A stretch of DNA of 64,000 nucleotides. Origin: Adiantum capillus-veneris. Taxonomy: Eukaryota; Streptophyta; Polypodiopsida; Polypodiales; Pteridaceae. Position numbers and translations under genes: made by a program. The stretch is from positions 75,773,884 through 75,837,883 of the forward strand of contig CM043944.1 in NCBI GenBank assembly GCA_014529385.2, written 5' to 3'. Below are positions 1 to 10,720 of this stretch, piece after piece (position 1 is the first letter of the stretch; each line of letters opens with the position of its first letter). A model generated the notes under the pieces. The model saw only the letters and a list, made by a program, of their open reading frames with translations, was not told the DNA's origin and made no database searches.

Positions 1-1
1 G

Positions 2-250
2 GAAGGAGACCTGGTCATGAAGTACAAAAGCTACCTAGATTTCACATTCCAGAAGAAGTTCAAGAAGAAGTGGATAGGTCCATATAAAGTGAAAAAGGCC
101 TTTCCGAATGGGACGTATCAATTGGTAAGAGCAAATGGCAAGCTTCTTAGGAACAGGGTGAATGGTGTGCGGCTCAAATTGTACTTCGAGAGGGATTTAG
201 TGCCTGAAGTGCAACAAATTATAGACAAGGGGGGTGGGCAACCCACCTAA
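2..250 (+). CDS. Ty3/gypsy integrase C-terminal end (partial)
   Basis: This is the last 82 codons of a retrotransposon polyprotein; the rest lies left of the window. The frame is open from base 2 and the first ATG (17) is internal, so it is not a true start. The stretch KKKWIGPYKV followed by NGTYQLV and a basic NRVNGVRLKLYF block is the integrase C-terminal fold that follows the DDE core in Ty3/gypsy elements and helps bind DNA. Translation ends at TAA 248-250 after GGGQPT. A purine tract and LTR-like DNA follow 150 bases later, as expected for the 3' end of an element. It is intact as far as visible. I call the donor element Z. Confidence 0.75.
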   Translation, partial: EGDLVMKYKSYLDFTFQKKFKKKWIGPYKVKKAFPNGTYQLVRANGKLLRNRVNGVRLKLYFERDLVPEVQQIIDKGGGQPT

Positions 251-399
251 AGCATGCAGGGTGTGAAAGGAAGGAGATGAAGCTTTTGTACATAGCCTGT
301 ACATACAGTTATGGTTTTGTCAGTGCTTTTAATCATTAGTTTGGTGTGCCAGTTTTAAAGTTTTGTACATATGCTTTTGGTCGAACATAAATGTTCGAC

Positions 400-414
400 G
401 AGGGGGCTGGGCAA
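400..414 (+). promoter_or_regulatory. Probable polypurine tract of element Z
   Basis: A purine-rich run GAGGGGGCTGGGCAA lies directly before a TG dinucleotide and 150 bases after the integrase stop. This is where the plus-strand primer of an LTR element is expected. The two pyrimidines make it imperfect. Confidence 0.45.
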
Positions 415-1653
415 TGATGGTGCAACCAAAGTTGGTCGAAGCTAGCAGGTGGTCTATGCCAGGCAAAGGCAATAGTCGAGTGCAAAGCAGAAGGCTAGGG
501 CAGGTGCCAAGGCCTTTATCAACTAAGGGATAGCGGGAATGTATGCTTAAAGCGGTTTTTAAGGCCAAAAGTTGTGCGAGATAGTCCAAATGGGATGGCA
601 GATGAAGGTGACCAAAATGCCAAGTCAATGTCTAAACATGTAGTGTTCAGTGTGCTCTAGAAGCCCGTCCAGACGGCTCGCAAACGGAGCCCCGGTGCTC
701 AAGATATTGTAGTTTAAAGAAAGAGTATGTAGCAAATCACCGACGGACAGGGTAGCTGGGGACAGGTGGCCCGGGCTAATGTCAGTATATTTATGTGTAG
801 TGCTCGAGTTGTGGAGCATGCTAGTCTTCTCGGAATGTCAAATGGAGCTCTGGATAGCAAGTTATGGCCGTCAGAACATTTTTACGGGGCCAGGTCTGAG
901 CCCATTTGACGACATTGGAGGATGCACCATCTGGTGTTTTCTGAAGCACGCCAGGTGTCTCATGGATGGTGAGCACTATGGGGAGTTAGCCCGAATCAAC
1001 GGCACATGATTCCGAGTTCCGGGCGCCGAGTTCCGGTCTGGGAAAAAAGGGAGCATTTGGCAAGGGAGAGATTCCAGGTGATTTTGGTTGACTTTGACGA
1101 CTCCGATTTATAGCTTCAGAAAGCTCAGAAAGCGGTGAAGGTGGAGCGGGTTGAGATCCACAATGATAGCTTTCAGTGGGTTTTTCCGGTTCGAGCATAC
1201 CATCAATAGGCAGAAAGAAGCAATGCCCCAAGGTGAGAGGGAAATTTTTATTCCCAAGGTTGTTTTGTAGGGTTTTTTAAGGGGGTTGAAGGCTTTTTGG
1301 AAGCAAACTCTTGCAATGCTGCCACAGGGCACGCCCGTTTCGTCCCATATGCGGTGTTGGAGGCGGACACCATGCGCTTTATGAGATGGGCGGTGAGACC
1401 CCATTAGGTACACAAGAGAGGTGTGGAGAGCTTGGAGCTCGTGGGCTATGGCGGCTAGCGCCGCTGGTGTTCCTTTGGTCGGAGGCGGCCCTGCAAGGCG
1501 GTTTTGGCTAGTGGCGGGGCGGCGCAACTGGCGTGCCCGCGCGTGAGTTGGAGGTGGCCTCGGTGCCATGGGCCTGGTTGATAACGTGGCAGGTCCGTAG
1601 GGATTCATTCACGCGGCCCTTGGGGGCCCAAGATTTTGAGAAAGGGGTAAGGC

Positions 1654-1674
1654 GCAATAGCGACTCGCTATTGC
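1654..1674. repeat. Hairpin CAATAGCG/CGCTATTG, copy 1
   Basis: GCAATAGCG and its perfect complement CGCTATTGC are separated by three bases (ACT) and followed within two bases by a run of C. A second hairpin of the same design lies about 370 bases downstream. Confidence 0.6.
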
Positions 1675-2016
1675 CTCCCCCCCCCTTAGGTAAGAGGAAG
1701 ATCCCACAATGGCGGCCAAATGGGAGCATAAAGTGAAGCCAAAGCCGAGCAAGGCCAAATGGGCCAAGCGAAGGGCTGTCCGGGTAAAACAAAGAGCAAG
1801 GCCAAGTGGGCCAAGTAAAAAGCAGAGGCCAAAGCGAAGGGGACCCTTCCAAAGAGGGTCCGGACAAACCAAAGCATGGACAAAAGTGAAGGCTAAGGGA
1901 AGAGGGGGCAGAGGAGAAGTCGCATAGAGAGAGGAAAAAGAGTCAAAATCAAGCAGTGCAAAGTTGAGCCTAAGAGGGTAAAATTTGAAAGATAAAAAAT
2001 AAGAAATAAAAAGGGT

Positions 2017-2048
2017 AGGGGGCAATAGCGACATCGCTAATGCCCCCC
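2017..2048. repeat. Hairpin CAATAGCG/CGCTAATG, copy 2
   Basis: GCAATAGCG (2022-2030), loop ACAT and CGCTAATGC (2035-2043) pair with one mismatch. The stem is extended by a flanking G-run and C-run. Like copy 1 it is followed by a long C-tract. Confidence 0.55.
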
Positions 2049-2178
2049 CTCCCCCCCAAGTGCAAAAGAGAGAAAGAGAGCAGATGGAGCAAGGCGGTGC
2101 CCCCCTCCCAAAAGATACCAAAAATGGGTGCCATATCGACCAATTAAAGGGCATCTTCCCAAATTGAATAACCCCCCC

Positions 2179-2185
2179 TATAAAA
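2179..2185 (+). promoter_or_regulatory. Candidate TATA box in the Z LTR
   Basis: TATAAAA follows a C-run within the LTR-like region. Transcription would start near 2205-2215. Position and sequence fit an LTR promoter, but nothing else confirms it. Confidence 0.4.
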
Positions 2186-2430
2186 GTAAAAAATGGACCA
2201 AATAAGGGGCTTTTTTACTGGCTTTTTGGGCCGTTTTGAAGCCTACAAAGTGGAGCTTTTTGACAGAGGAGTGTGCTTGTCAAGCCCTTTGTATCTCTCT
2301 TGTGTAAATGGCCATGGTGATGGCAATGTGAGTCTGTACACATGTTTTGTGTAGTGAAATCGAGCCATTGTTTCCCTGTCTCATTGTTGTTTCCCCTTCC
2401 CCCCTTCTCTTTCTCGTGCTCTGGTGTTTT

Positions 2431-3505
2431 CCCTTGGTACCGGCTGTGTGGAAGTGTGTGCCCCCCCCGGATAAGGTAACTACTCCACTAGATAATGTAA
2501 TTGCAAGGGCTGTTGTAGCAGGAGAAGCTTTGGAGGATACATAATCCCCAAAGAAATCAAAGAAAAAAGAGCGAAATAAATCTCATCATAAGTCTCACGG
2601 AAGTGGTAGTGATAGTTCGGAGTCAGAGACTGCAAATTTAGATTCCTCAGACTCAGGCAGCAGCAATTTGGGGAAGAATCGGAAGAGGCACCTTGGAGAA
2701 AATCCCAGCGTCAAGGGAAAGGTGTTCCATCCGGATCGTTAGAATCTGTTGTGATGGTTAAAAGTCTGAAGGAACTGTGGTGTACTTAGTGCCAAAATCA
2801 GGACATGCCACTCAAGAGTGTGCAATGAATCAAAAATGGTGTGCGATCTGCATGGACAACACTCATAATACAGTGGAATGTTATTTCAATGGTCGGGGTC
2901 ATAGGAGTCGGGATTCTTCTACATGGCACCCACCACAGTTAGGGCAGGGATAAGATCTTGCGATGGAGATGGCTCATGCTCATACATCAGAGGCGCCCTT
3001 TCAAGGACAAGCAGGGGGACAAGCTCGAGGAGTGGGTCGTGGTCACGGAAGAGGTGGACGAGATCCTGATCAACATCGGACCTACCTTTTTTGTTTGGGG
3101 GATGGGCAATCGCGGACTGAGTGTTCAGAGGCTATGAAATATGATCGGAAGAAACAAGAACGTGTTGCTGGAAAGCAGCCTAGTGTGGCTATGGTTCAGA
3201 TTGAAGGGTTGGAGGTGTCAGATCCGGTGGTTTCACTAATTACGCGTTCTGGAAAAAATGTGGTTCCAACTGCCGATGTTAAGCTTCCGGATTGGGCGAC
3301 TCAAGAAGATGTACGAAAAAAAACTATGACGTGGATGCCACAGTCAGCACCACCATTGCAATCATCAGGACCAATGACCTCTGGTCTGGAAACAAAAGAG
3401 GGGAAGTCAGAAACAAGGTTGACACTAGGGAAGGGGATAATTGGGATTCAGTTAGGAAATAGATTCTCATTTTGCCAATACAAGTACCTTTGGGTTCATT
3501 ACTGA
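2431..3505 (+). pseudogene. Element A gag, C-terminal part with zinc knuckles
   Basis: The readable part runs from a serine- and lysine-rich linker (KKSKKKERNKSHHKSHGSGS) into two CCHC-like motifs. One is damaged by a frameshift near 2780. The other reads WCAICMDNTHNTVECYF (C-x2-C-x4-H-x4-C). A glycine/arginine-rich basic segment (RGVGRGHGRGGRD) follows at about 3020-3065. Gag packages the element RNA; the zinc knuckles and RGG-like stretch bind nucleic acid. The capsid part is absent. The longest open piece is 2963-3505, but its ATG is internal to gag. Confidence 0.6.
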
Positions 3506-3960
3506 AATTGGTTCCGAATTTTCATAATGCCTTGCTAGGTCAGAAGTCCAAGGATGTGATGGAAATTGACATTGTGGTAGCTGAGGGTGAGGGGGAAGAG
3601 TCAGCCCCATTACCGGAAAATAGGATCACGGATACTCACATCCCGGAGATTTTAGTCAGATATCATGGTACATACATTTACAAAGTACTTTTAGATGGAG
3701 GTGTGAGAGTAAATATTATTACTCAAGCGGCTTGTGAGCGTTTTGGAGTTAGTGATTGAAAACCTGCACCCTTTGTAGTTCGCATGGCAGGTCAAAGAAG
3801 AGTACAGCTAGTAGGATTACTTCAGGACATTGTCCTTGATGTAGCTGGCTTATCTTTTGTTGTTTCCTTAGTATTATTGATTATTGAGGATCACAGATAG
3901 GATTATCATATTATTTGGGAAGACCATGGCTACGGAAAGCCGGGGTAAAGCATATAATTG
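3472..3960 (+). pseudogene. Element A aspartic protease (PR), broken
   Basis: A retropepsin-like domain lies between gag and RT: YKVLLDGGVRVNIITQ, then after a stop at 3757 FVVRMAGQRRVQLVGLLQD, and a damaged stretch matching the usual I-L-G-x-P ending near 3905-3935. In the family the catalytic motif is D-S/T-G; here it is D-G-G. Retropepsins cut Gag-Pol into mature proteins. At least three stops interrupt this one. Homology rests on position and motif order. Confidence 0.6.
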
Positions 3961-4389
3961 GGAGGAAAATATACTTACAATTAAAAAGGGTCGTAGGAAA
4001 GTTCGGGTGATGTTGGGAACATGCTAGCAACCAGTTCAGGCAGCATGGCCTGTGATAGCAGAGATAGTAAATATGGTGGAAGGATTAGAAGAGGATGAAA
4101 ATGAGCAATTTCAAAAGGCTAACCCGGATTTAGTTTCTTTATACCTTGCAAACATTTCTATGATTTTGGAGGGGAAATCTTTGTGGGTTTCAGGAATTTC
4201 ACCAGAGATAGGGGAGCAACAAAATGCCTAGTCTTGAATCATTGGAGGAAATTATTAAGCAAGAACGTGCGTTTGAAGTACAGATGGAGAACGTTACAAG
4301 GGTTAAGGAAGATGAATTGGAGAAGGTCTTTCTAGGGGAGCAAGCAGAGTCTCAATCAATTTATATTAATAAGCAGCTCGAGGCAATTT

Positions 4390-5800
4390 TCTGAGGAGAC
4401 TTGATTAATTTTTTGACAGAATTTAAGGATGTTTTCGCATGGGAATATGAGGATATGAAAGGATTGGATCCAAAAATTTATCAGCATACCATTAATCTGA
4501 AACCAGACGCGGTGCCAGTGAAGTACCATTCATATAGGATGAATCCGAATGTGGCAAAGCAAGTTAAGGTGGCACTTGATCATCTCCTGGAGGTTGGTTT
4601 TATTACCCCTATTGATAAGCCTGAGTGGATTTCTCTCATTGTGGTGGTACCAAAGAAAAACAAGCAAATTCGCATTTGTGTGGATTATTGAAAGCTGAAT
4701 GCAGCTACTGTTTTGGATCCTTTTCCTCTTCCATTTTTGGATTCTATTTTGGATGATGTGTCATGGCACGAGATGTATACTTTTATGGATGGGTTTAGTG
4801 GATATAACCAATTTTGAATGGCGTTGCATGATCAGCCTAAAACAACTTTTATTACAGCATGTGGCGTTTTTGCATGCACAATGATGTGGTTCGGATTAAG
4901 GAATGAGCCCTCAACTTTTCAAAGGGATATGTTTCAAATTTTTGGTCCCTATTTGTTGGATTTTATGATAGTTTTTTTGGATGATCTCAATGTTTTTGGA
5001 GTGCAATTAAAGCATTTGAAGCAATTGCGGTTATGTTTTATGAAATGTCGAGAGATGAAATTCAGATTAAATCCCCTAAAATGTGCATTTGTAGTTCCAA
5101 GTGGGAGGTTATTAGGTCATATAATCTCTGCGGATGGCATTTTCGTGGATCCGGATAAAATAGCCGCAATTATGGAAGCACCTCCGTCGGTGAATCCGAA
5201 ACGGTGTCAAGTATTTCTGGGCCAAGCTTGTTGGAATGGGAGGAATTTGAGGTTTGTCGCACATTTGGCAATCCCTATTACTGAGGCAGCGCATGCTAAA
5301 GTTTTTGAATGGACACAGGAATGTGATCTGGCTTTTCGAAGATTAAAAATTCAACTGTCCAAAGCTTCCATTATGATCCCTCCAAATTGGGGTCAGGATT
5401 TTCATGTATTTGTGGATGCTTCTGACCGGGCCATTGGCAGTGTGTTGATGCAGGAACAAAGTCAAGGGTGGTTTCGACCTGTCTATTATGCCAACAAAAG
5501 ATTATCATCCGCAAAAATGAATTATTTAGTGACAGAAAGAGAATGTTTAGGTATGATTTATTCAGTGAAAAAGTTTCGTCATTATCTGTTGGGTCGACGG
5601 TTTTTCTTTCATGTGGATTATTCGGCTCTTCTATATCTGGTGCGCCAACAAAATTTGATAGGAAGATTGGTTAGATGGGTGCTCTTGTTATAGGAATTTG
5701 ATTTTGAGGTCATACATCATCTAGGAGCCCAGCATGCGGTGGCTGATTACCTATTAAGGCTAGATTCTGGTGAGCCGTCGGGCGGGGGTGGCTGATGAGT
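4390..5800 (+). pseudogene. Element A reverse transcriptase and RNase H, broken
   Basis: RT begins with DVFAWEYEDMKGLDPK, continues through WISLIVVVPKKNKQIRICVDY, a stop at 4689, MDGFSGYNQF and a second stop, then MMWFGLRNEPSTFQRDM and the catalytic box VFLDDLNVFG (F-L-D-D where Y-x-D-D is usual). RNase H follows without a break: FHVFVDASDRAIGSVLMQ, then YLVTERECLGMIYSVKKFRHYL and FHVDYSALLYLV. The longest open stretch is 4818-5693. RT and RNase H copy the genomic RNA into DNA in the cytoplasmic particle. Stops make this copy inactive. Confidence 0.8.
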
Positions 5801-5929
5801 TTTCAGATGTGTCTCTCTTTTTAATAGGAGCTGTTGCGGATGATCTTACAATTACGTAACAACTAGGATCATCCCAGCATTCCATGGACTTGGTATGAGG
5901 AGAAGTTTTATTTTCTCGACATTGGGGAA

Positions 5930-7120
5930 ATGCCTTCATTCTCGTCCAGTCACATCAAAGGAAATGGATGACTATTAGAAGCAGTAATCTTGAGATTATC
6001 ATGGGGAAGCTGTATTATCGCACGGTTGCAAAGGTCTTGCTCATATGTATTCTACCACAAGAACAAGAATCGGCTTTGGAGGAAGTCCATACCAGCATTG
6101 CAGGGAGGCACTTCACAGCATTGATCATGGCTAGGAAAGTTCTACAATCAGGATTATGGTAGCCTACATTGTTTCAAGATGCGAGAAGCTTTGTGCAACA
6201 GTGTGATGTGTGTTAGCGGTTGGGACAACCTACTAAAATGTCGAGAATGCCTTTTCAGCCAGTATTGCCTTTGGAGCCTTTTCAAAAATGGGGATTGGAT
6301 TTTATTAGACCTTTTAAACCAGTAGCAGCTCACACTGGTAATAAGTATATTTTGGCAGCCACGGATTATGCGACTAAATGGGTGGAAGCATGGCCTTTGA
6401 AAGATAATACTACGGTTATTGTTTTGCTGGGTGTTTATATAAGGATTTTTTTTCCAGATATGGTTGTCCTATTGAGCTGGTTAGTGATCGAGGTAGCCAT
6501 GCTACGATTTTACTTTGTTTTGCATAGGAAATATTCTCCATATTACCCTTAGGCAAATGGGCAGTCCAAATCAACTACTCAGCAATTGGTTCATATCCTG
6601 ACAAAGTTAGTGAATATTCATAGAACAGATTGGGATGTGAAACTTCCTTTCGCATTATGGGCTTATCGGACAGCATATAAAGTGGAAACAGGATTGACTC
6701 CTTTCAAGTTGGCATTTGGTATGGAGGCAATTACCCCAGTGGAGCATGTGTTTCCGAGTTTGCAGATGCTGATTGTGAATAAGCTTCTTGCGGAAGATTC
6801 TATTATTTATCGTTTGGATGTTTTGTAGGAATTAGATGAAGAGCGGTTGTGCAGTTTTGCGGTGTTGCAAGATCTGCAGTCCAGGTGAAAGAAATGGCTG
6901 GATCTCCCTAAAGCACGAAAATTTTTACGGGGGCAGTTGGTCCTTGTATTTAATTCTTGCCTTGGGAAGATTCCTGGAAAGCAAAAATTACGGTGGTCAG
7001 GACCATTCTCGATTTTTAAAGCATGCGGGCCCACTTCTTTTTATTTGGCGGACTTGCGGGGGGAGGTGATTTCTGTGCCGGTGAATGGATTTCGACTACG
7101 CCATTGTTTTTCACCTACCT
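5930..7120 (+). pseudogene. Element A integrase, broken
   Basis: A single H2C2 zinc module precedes the core (EEVHTSIAGRHF ... FVQQCDVC, with a stop between). The core reads FQKWGLDFIRPF and YILAATDYATKWVEAW, then shifts frame around LVSDRG. WDVKLPFALWAYRTAYK and TPFKLAFGMEAITPVE follow. The third acidic residue is replaced: the block ANGQSKSTTQ has K where the family has E. The C-terminal fold is visible near 6940-7110. The enzyme would insert element DNA into the chromosome; this copy cannot. It serves here as a single-module contrast to the duplicated module in C and D. Confidence 0.75.
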
Positions 7121-7357
7121 CGATTCAGTGCCCCTTTGTTGTGGTACAAGAGCCGAAAGCCGCCTTAATCATGATTGAGAATTCTTTTGCATGCAATCTT
7201 GAAAAGCGGGAAAAGGGCAATGATGATTGCAACACCGTGGCATGCCCTATTTTGAGAACTCTTTGTGAGTGGTTTAGTGCATGCCATCAATACCTTATTT
7301 TCTCCTCCCGTTTTTTGCATCACGCTCGCAAGGTTCTGTTGTATCATTTCTCTGCTC

Positions 7358-9300
7358 ATGGACTCTTCGTTGTAAGATTTGCACCTGCGTGTCTTTGCCA
7401 ACCTGGATTGGCAAGGTATCCCTGTTCACTCGCAGGCCACAACATTGATAGAGCAGCTAGCTACTGGGGATGTGGTGCAAATCAACAACTAGCAGATTCG
7501 ATTAACAGCACAGAGGATTTTGAGGTGCTGTTGCTTGCCTAGTGATGGTGTTGTGTGAGCATCGCATGTTATTCCTGCTTGCCCATTGATGGTGTTGTGT
7601 GCGTATCGCATGTAAAAGGTGAGTACAAATTATCAAGGCTTACAGATACAACGATAAGGGATGCCTATCGCTGGTTTCTTGAGACAATTTGGTTGCAAGC
7701 CAAAACGTATACAATTTTGGCCAAAGCACCCAATGTATGGCATTCGGCCAACTTTGGGTCGGTGGCGTGGGCAGCGATCATCAGGGAACGGTTGCTAGAA
7801 GAATGCCAAAGAGTGGTGGCACAAATGAAGCGTAGTACTCCGACAAATACCAACGTCAGCCAGATGCTTACATTGGTGTTTCCATCGAGGGAAGTTTTTC
7901 CTCTCACCCTTCGCCCTCTGTGTCACTTTAAAGATGACAGATTTGTAGTGCATGGTACTACTACGCCCTTGCCACAAACTTAGAGTTAAGAAGTGTCTGT
8001 TGTGTGGGTAACTCAAACCCCTGCTCACATAATGGATATGTTGGGTACTTCGACTGTAGTGGTAGCCTCTAGTACACAGGAGATGGCCACTGCAGGAACA
8101 TAAAAAAAAAAGCGAGGTTGGGAGGAAAATCTATTTTCCACACCACCTCCTGCTCCAACATCCACTTTGCCGGAGGATTCCACTGTTGCGCGTTGGAGAC
8201 GTAGAATGCAGGAAAGAGCAGCAATCTCCACTTTGGCTGGGACTGGCTCTGTGGGTGCAGATACTTCCTCGCAACCAAAAAATTCCGGAGTTACTATCAC
8301 CACTGATCTGACGGAGGGCACTCTTCCAACAGTTTTGACCTGAGAGACGACTGCCGCAAACCCCTCTGATCAACTCCAGGCATGCGAAACATTTTTGCAG
8401 TGTCTAACAGAGTCTTTACGTGCCGCCTGGAAAGCTCCAGCAAAATTGAGGCACGCATCACCGAGCTGGAAACGCAGGTAACGGCTTTGCAGGCTAGCAT
8501 CGCGGATTGAACAAGTTAAAATGTAGCATTAACTACGGCAGCTCGACGGAAAACTGAAGAAATCCAAACACTGAGGGAGGCTAACTCTGTGTTTGTTGAT
8601 TCTATTCAAGAGGAATTTCTTCAATTGCGAATGCAGAATAGCCTTGCCACTTACTTAGCATCTCATCCTGGTCATGTGACGATTAATATGAATGGTCTGG
8701 ATGCCTTAGCAGTGGAGATACAGCAGGACCTCCACAGTTTTTTGGAGACTCAAATGCAGAGTTGGAGATCAAGGCTGTCTACCGAGGTGATAACGCAGCA
8801 ACAAACTCAATAGGTTGTGATGAGGCAACCTGAGCCGTCGAATAATGACAGAGGTAAGAATATTGTCCTAGAAGGTTTTGATATTGCTGATTGGGCAAAA
8901 GCTACAGAAGATGCTGAAGCCCAGGCTCATGTCTCTTGTTTGTAGCGAGTGATTCATCCTTCGTAAGGAGAGATACAGAGTATGTTTTTGGGTGGAGACC
9001 TTGGCTCATTGGTTTTCACTCAATCGTTCTCCATGTCCTCCTTTTTGGCATGCACAGATACTTGTCTCGGCATTATCCTCTACATAAACCTCTTTCTCCT
9101 TTGCCACAGGCACCTCAGTCTATTTCTTTGCCAACGCAATTCATTCCAAGGGATCCTTGGCCGGAGCAACCTAAGATAGATCCACAGCTATTGGCAAAGG
9201 TGTATCGGGCTCATTGCCAATATTTTCGGGTATTTGGCTATATCGATCTTTCCTCCTCACCAAAATAGGTGGAGGAACAGCAACCGGAACCTTCGACATG
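7358..9300 (+). pseudogene. Element A downstream (3') ORF, unknown function, broken
   Basis: An ATG at 7358 opens a degenerate frame (MDSS, stop, DLHLRVFANLDWQGIPV, then TLIEQLATGDVVQINN) that shifts into the cleaner piece 7555-7983 (DTTIRDAYRWFLETIW, then NFGSVAWAAIIRERLLEEC). A proline/serine/threonine-rich stretch (8140-8340) and a helical piece at 8589-8813 follow. I do not recognise a family. It lies between integrase and purine tract, where C and D also carry a large extra ORF, but I could not align it with theirs by eye. Many stops show that it is dead. Confidence 0.4.
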
Positions 9301-9312
9301 GAGGGGCTAAAG

Positions 9313-9716
9313 TGTGGGTTCACGCAATCCACCATGCGTGCCAAGTGTTACGGCATAAGCCGCAGAGTGCGGTCCTGCGAAGGTCTGGACATTGCGGACT
9401 ACGAGTCATGCGGCTTTGGGACAGTTCTTCATAGGATATCATGGGACAGGGCGGGGTTTTCCACCATTTTCGATCTGTGTTGGAGCAGCGGTTGTATATG
9501 GGGGGGCATACCAGTCTTTGGGGATATCTTTAATATTCATGTCATTAATATATTTTCCCTCTTGTACTCTGTGTTCGGTGCATATCAATGAAGAAGACGT
9601 TGTTCTGTTTCTGTAACTTATCTTCTATTCTGTCTTCCTGTGTTTTGATGTCAATATAATGTAAGGCAGTGTGAGGGTATTCATTCCCATAATGCTCATT
9701 ACTCCTCTGCGGGCAA
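9313..9716 (+). mobile_element. Partial 3' LTR of element A
   Basis: The purine run GGAGGGGCTAAAG ends at 9312 and is followed by TGTGGGTTCACGC, which resembles LTR starts elsewhere in the window (TGTTGGGCGG, TGTGGGACGC). About 400 bases remain before the LTR of element C begins. No gene is seen. The missing remainder is not found at the other end of C. Confidence 0.4.
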
Positions 9717-10668
9717 TGGCTGGGCGGTTACGCCGCTAGAGGTGGCTATCATAGCAAGAACTCAACCGACAAACAAGAATGTCAGACAAGGACGGAGCTT
9801 GACCCACAGGCGCATGGAAAAAAATAGGTGGGTGTCAAATCACCTAATTGACATTCTAATGACAATCACTACCAAGGAAATCAAACCCAAGTTCTCAAAT
9901 ACGCAAATGACTGAAATCCGTACTACCAACAAAATGCTATCTGAAACATGATCTTAAGTCATCGAATCAGCCTCAAATGCAAAGGGGGGTCTCTACACTA
10001 GATGAGAACAATACCCTATGAATCTACAATATAATCTCAACATGTAACCACTTCGTGCGGTAAACGCGTATGAAGACAGGCCGAAAAATTCAAGTGACTG
10101 GGTTCCACCTCCGATGGTACTAATGTGTAGCTCTACTCGCTACGGTTCTATAGATATATGGCACGCTCAATTCCGAAACACAGGTAGGGAGAAAACTCAC
10201 ATAGAAGCGCGTGGGAGCTCACCTCGCGTAGAAGCCGAATGTGCGCACACTTGGTATCGGTGCGTAGCTCTCATCGTTGCTAATACAATGGCGGTGTCGC
10301 TTCTCCAATGGCGGCTCCGTAGTTCGAGTAGCAAGAGTATAAGACTCTCTCTCTCTCTCACTCTCTCAGACATAGTCACGGCGCCTCAAAACTTATCTTG
10401 ATTAATGATTTAAAAAAAAATTGTCCTTAGGTTTACAATAATTGGCTCTTATACTTCAGCCTTGGAGGTGTGAACACATCTCTAATCTAGCTACATAAGC
10501 AGGTGAAACTACTTGGGAAATACAAGCTGGGAACTCAATTGAGTCCCGCTACTTACAATAAATCGGCTCCATCAAAAAATGAAATGTCGGAAAGACATTT
10601 ATTACAATAAGTGTTTACAAAAATATGAGTGTGAGCAAAAATGTATAGGTGTAGTCCTCCACTCAACA
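9717..10668 (-). repeat. 3' LTR of element C
   Basis: 952 bp, matching 37613-38570 over its whole length. On the minus strand it starts TGTTGAGTGG just after the PPT. Its far end reads TGGCTGGGCGG on the plus strand where the partner has TGTTGGGCGG. It contains a (CT)n run near 10348 and a half copy of the C palindrome at 10064-10077. Confidence 0.85.
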
Positions 10669-10680
10669 CTCCCCCCCTCC
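10669..10680 (-). promoter_or_regulatory. Polypurine tract of element C
   Basis: On the minus strand GGAGGGGGGGAG abuts the TGTTGAG start of the 3' LTR. Element D has the nearly identical GGAGGGGGGGAA in the same position. Confidence 0.85.
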
Positions 10681-10720
10681 GCGTTCATGTCGTCCTTGAC
10701 ATGACATCCTTGCTTTGTCT

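Larger units (their letters stand above)
415..2430 (+). mobile_element. Probable long 3' LTR of element Z; no gene
   Basis: No convincing coding sequence is present; the open frames are short and lack family features. The left border is placed at the TG after the purine tract. The right border is uncertain and is set where the gag remnant of element A becomes readable. Inside are C-runs, two hairpins of the same design (1654-1674 and 2017-2048) and a TATA box at 2179-2185 followed by pyrimidine-rich sequence, as in U3/R/U5. No second copy is available to prove that this is an LTR. Confidence 0.35.
2431..9716 (+). mobile_element. Degenerate Ty3/gypsy element A, plus strand
   Basis: The domain order gag zinc knuckles, protease, RT, RNase H, integrase, then a downstream ORF and purine tract plus LTR, defines a Ty3/gypsy element reading left to right. 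Its 5' LTR, leader and gag N-terminus are missing, so it is truncated against the Z LTR. The right end is cut at the LTR of element C. Reading frames carry many stops and several frameshifts, so it is an old, dead copy. The RT start (FAWEYEDMKGLDPKIYQH) resembles the Tat/Athila branch. Its serine-rich gag resembles that of fragment E at 43366. Confidence 0.8.

Noticed and set aside
1108-2154. Proline-rich minus-strand open frames at 1108-2154
   Set aside because: Antisense of GC-rich LTR-like DNA; overlapping frames on both strands with no family features.
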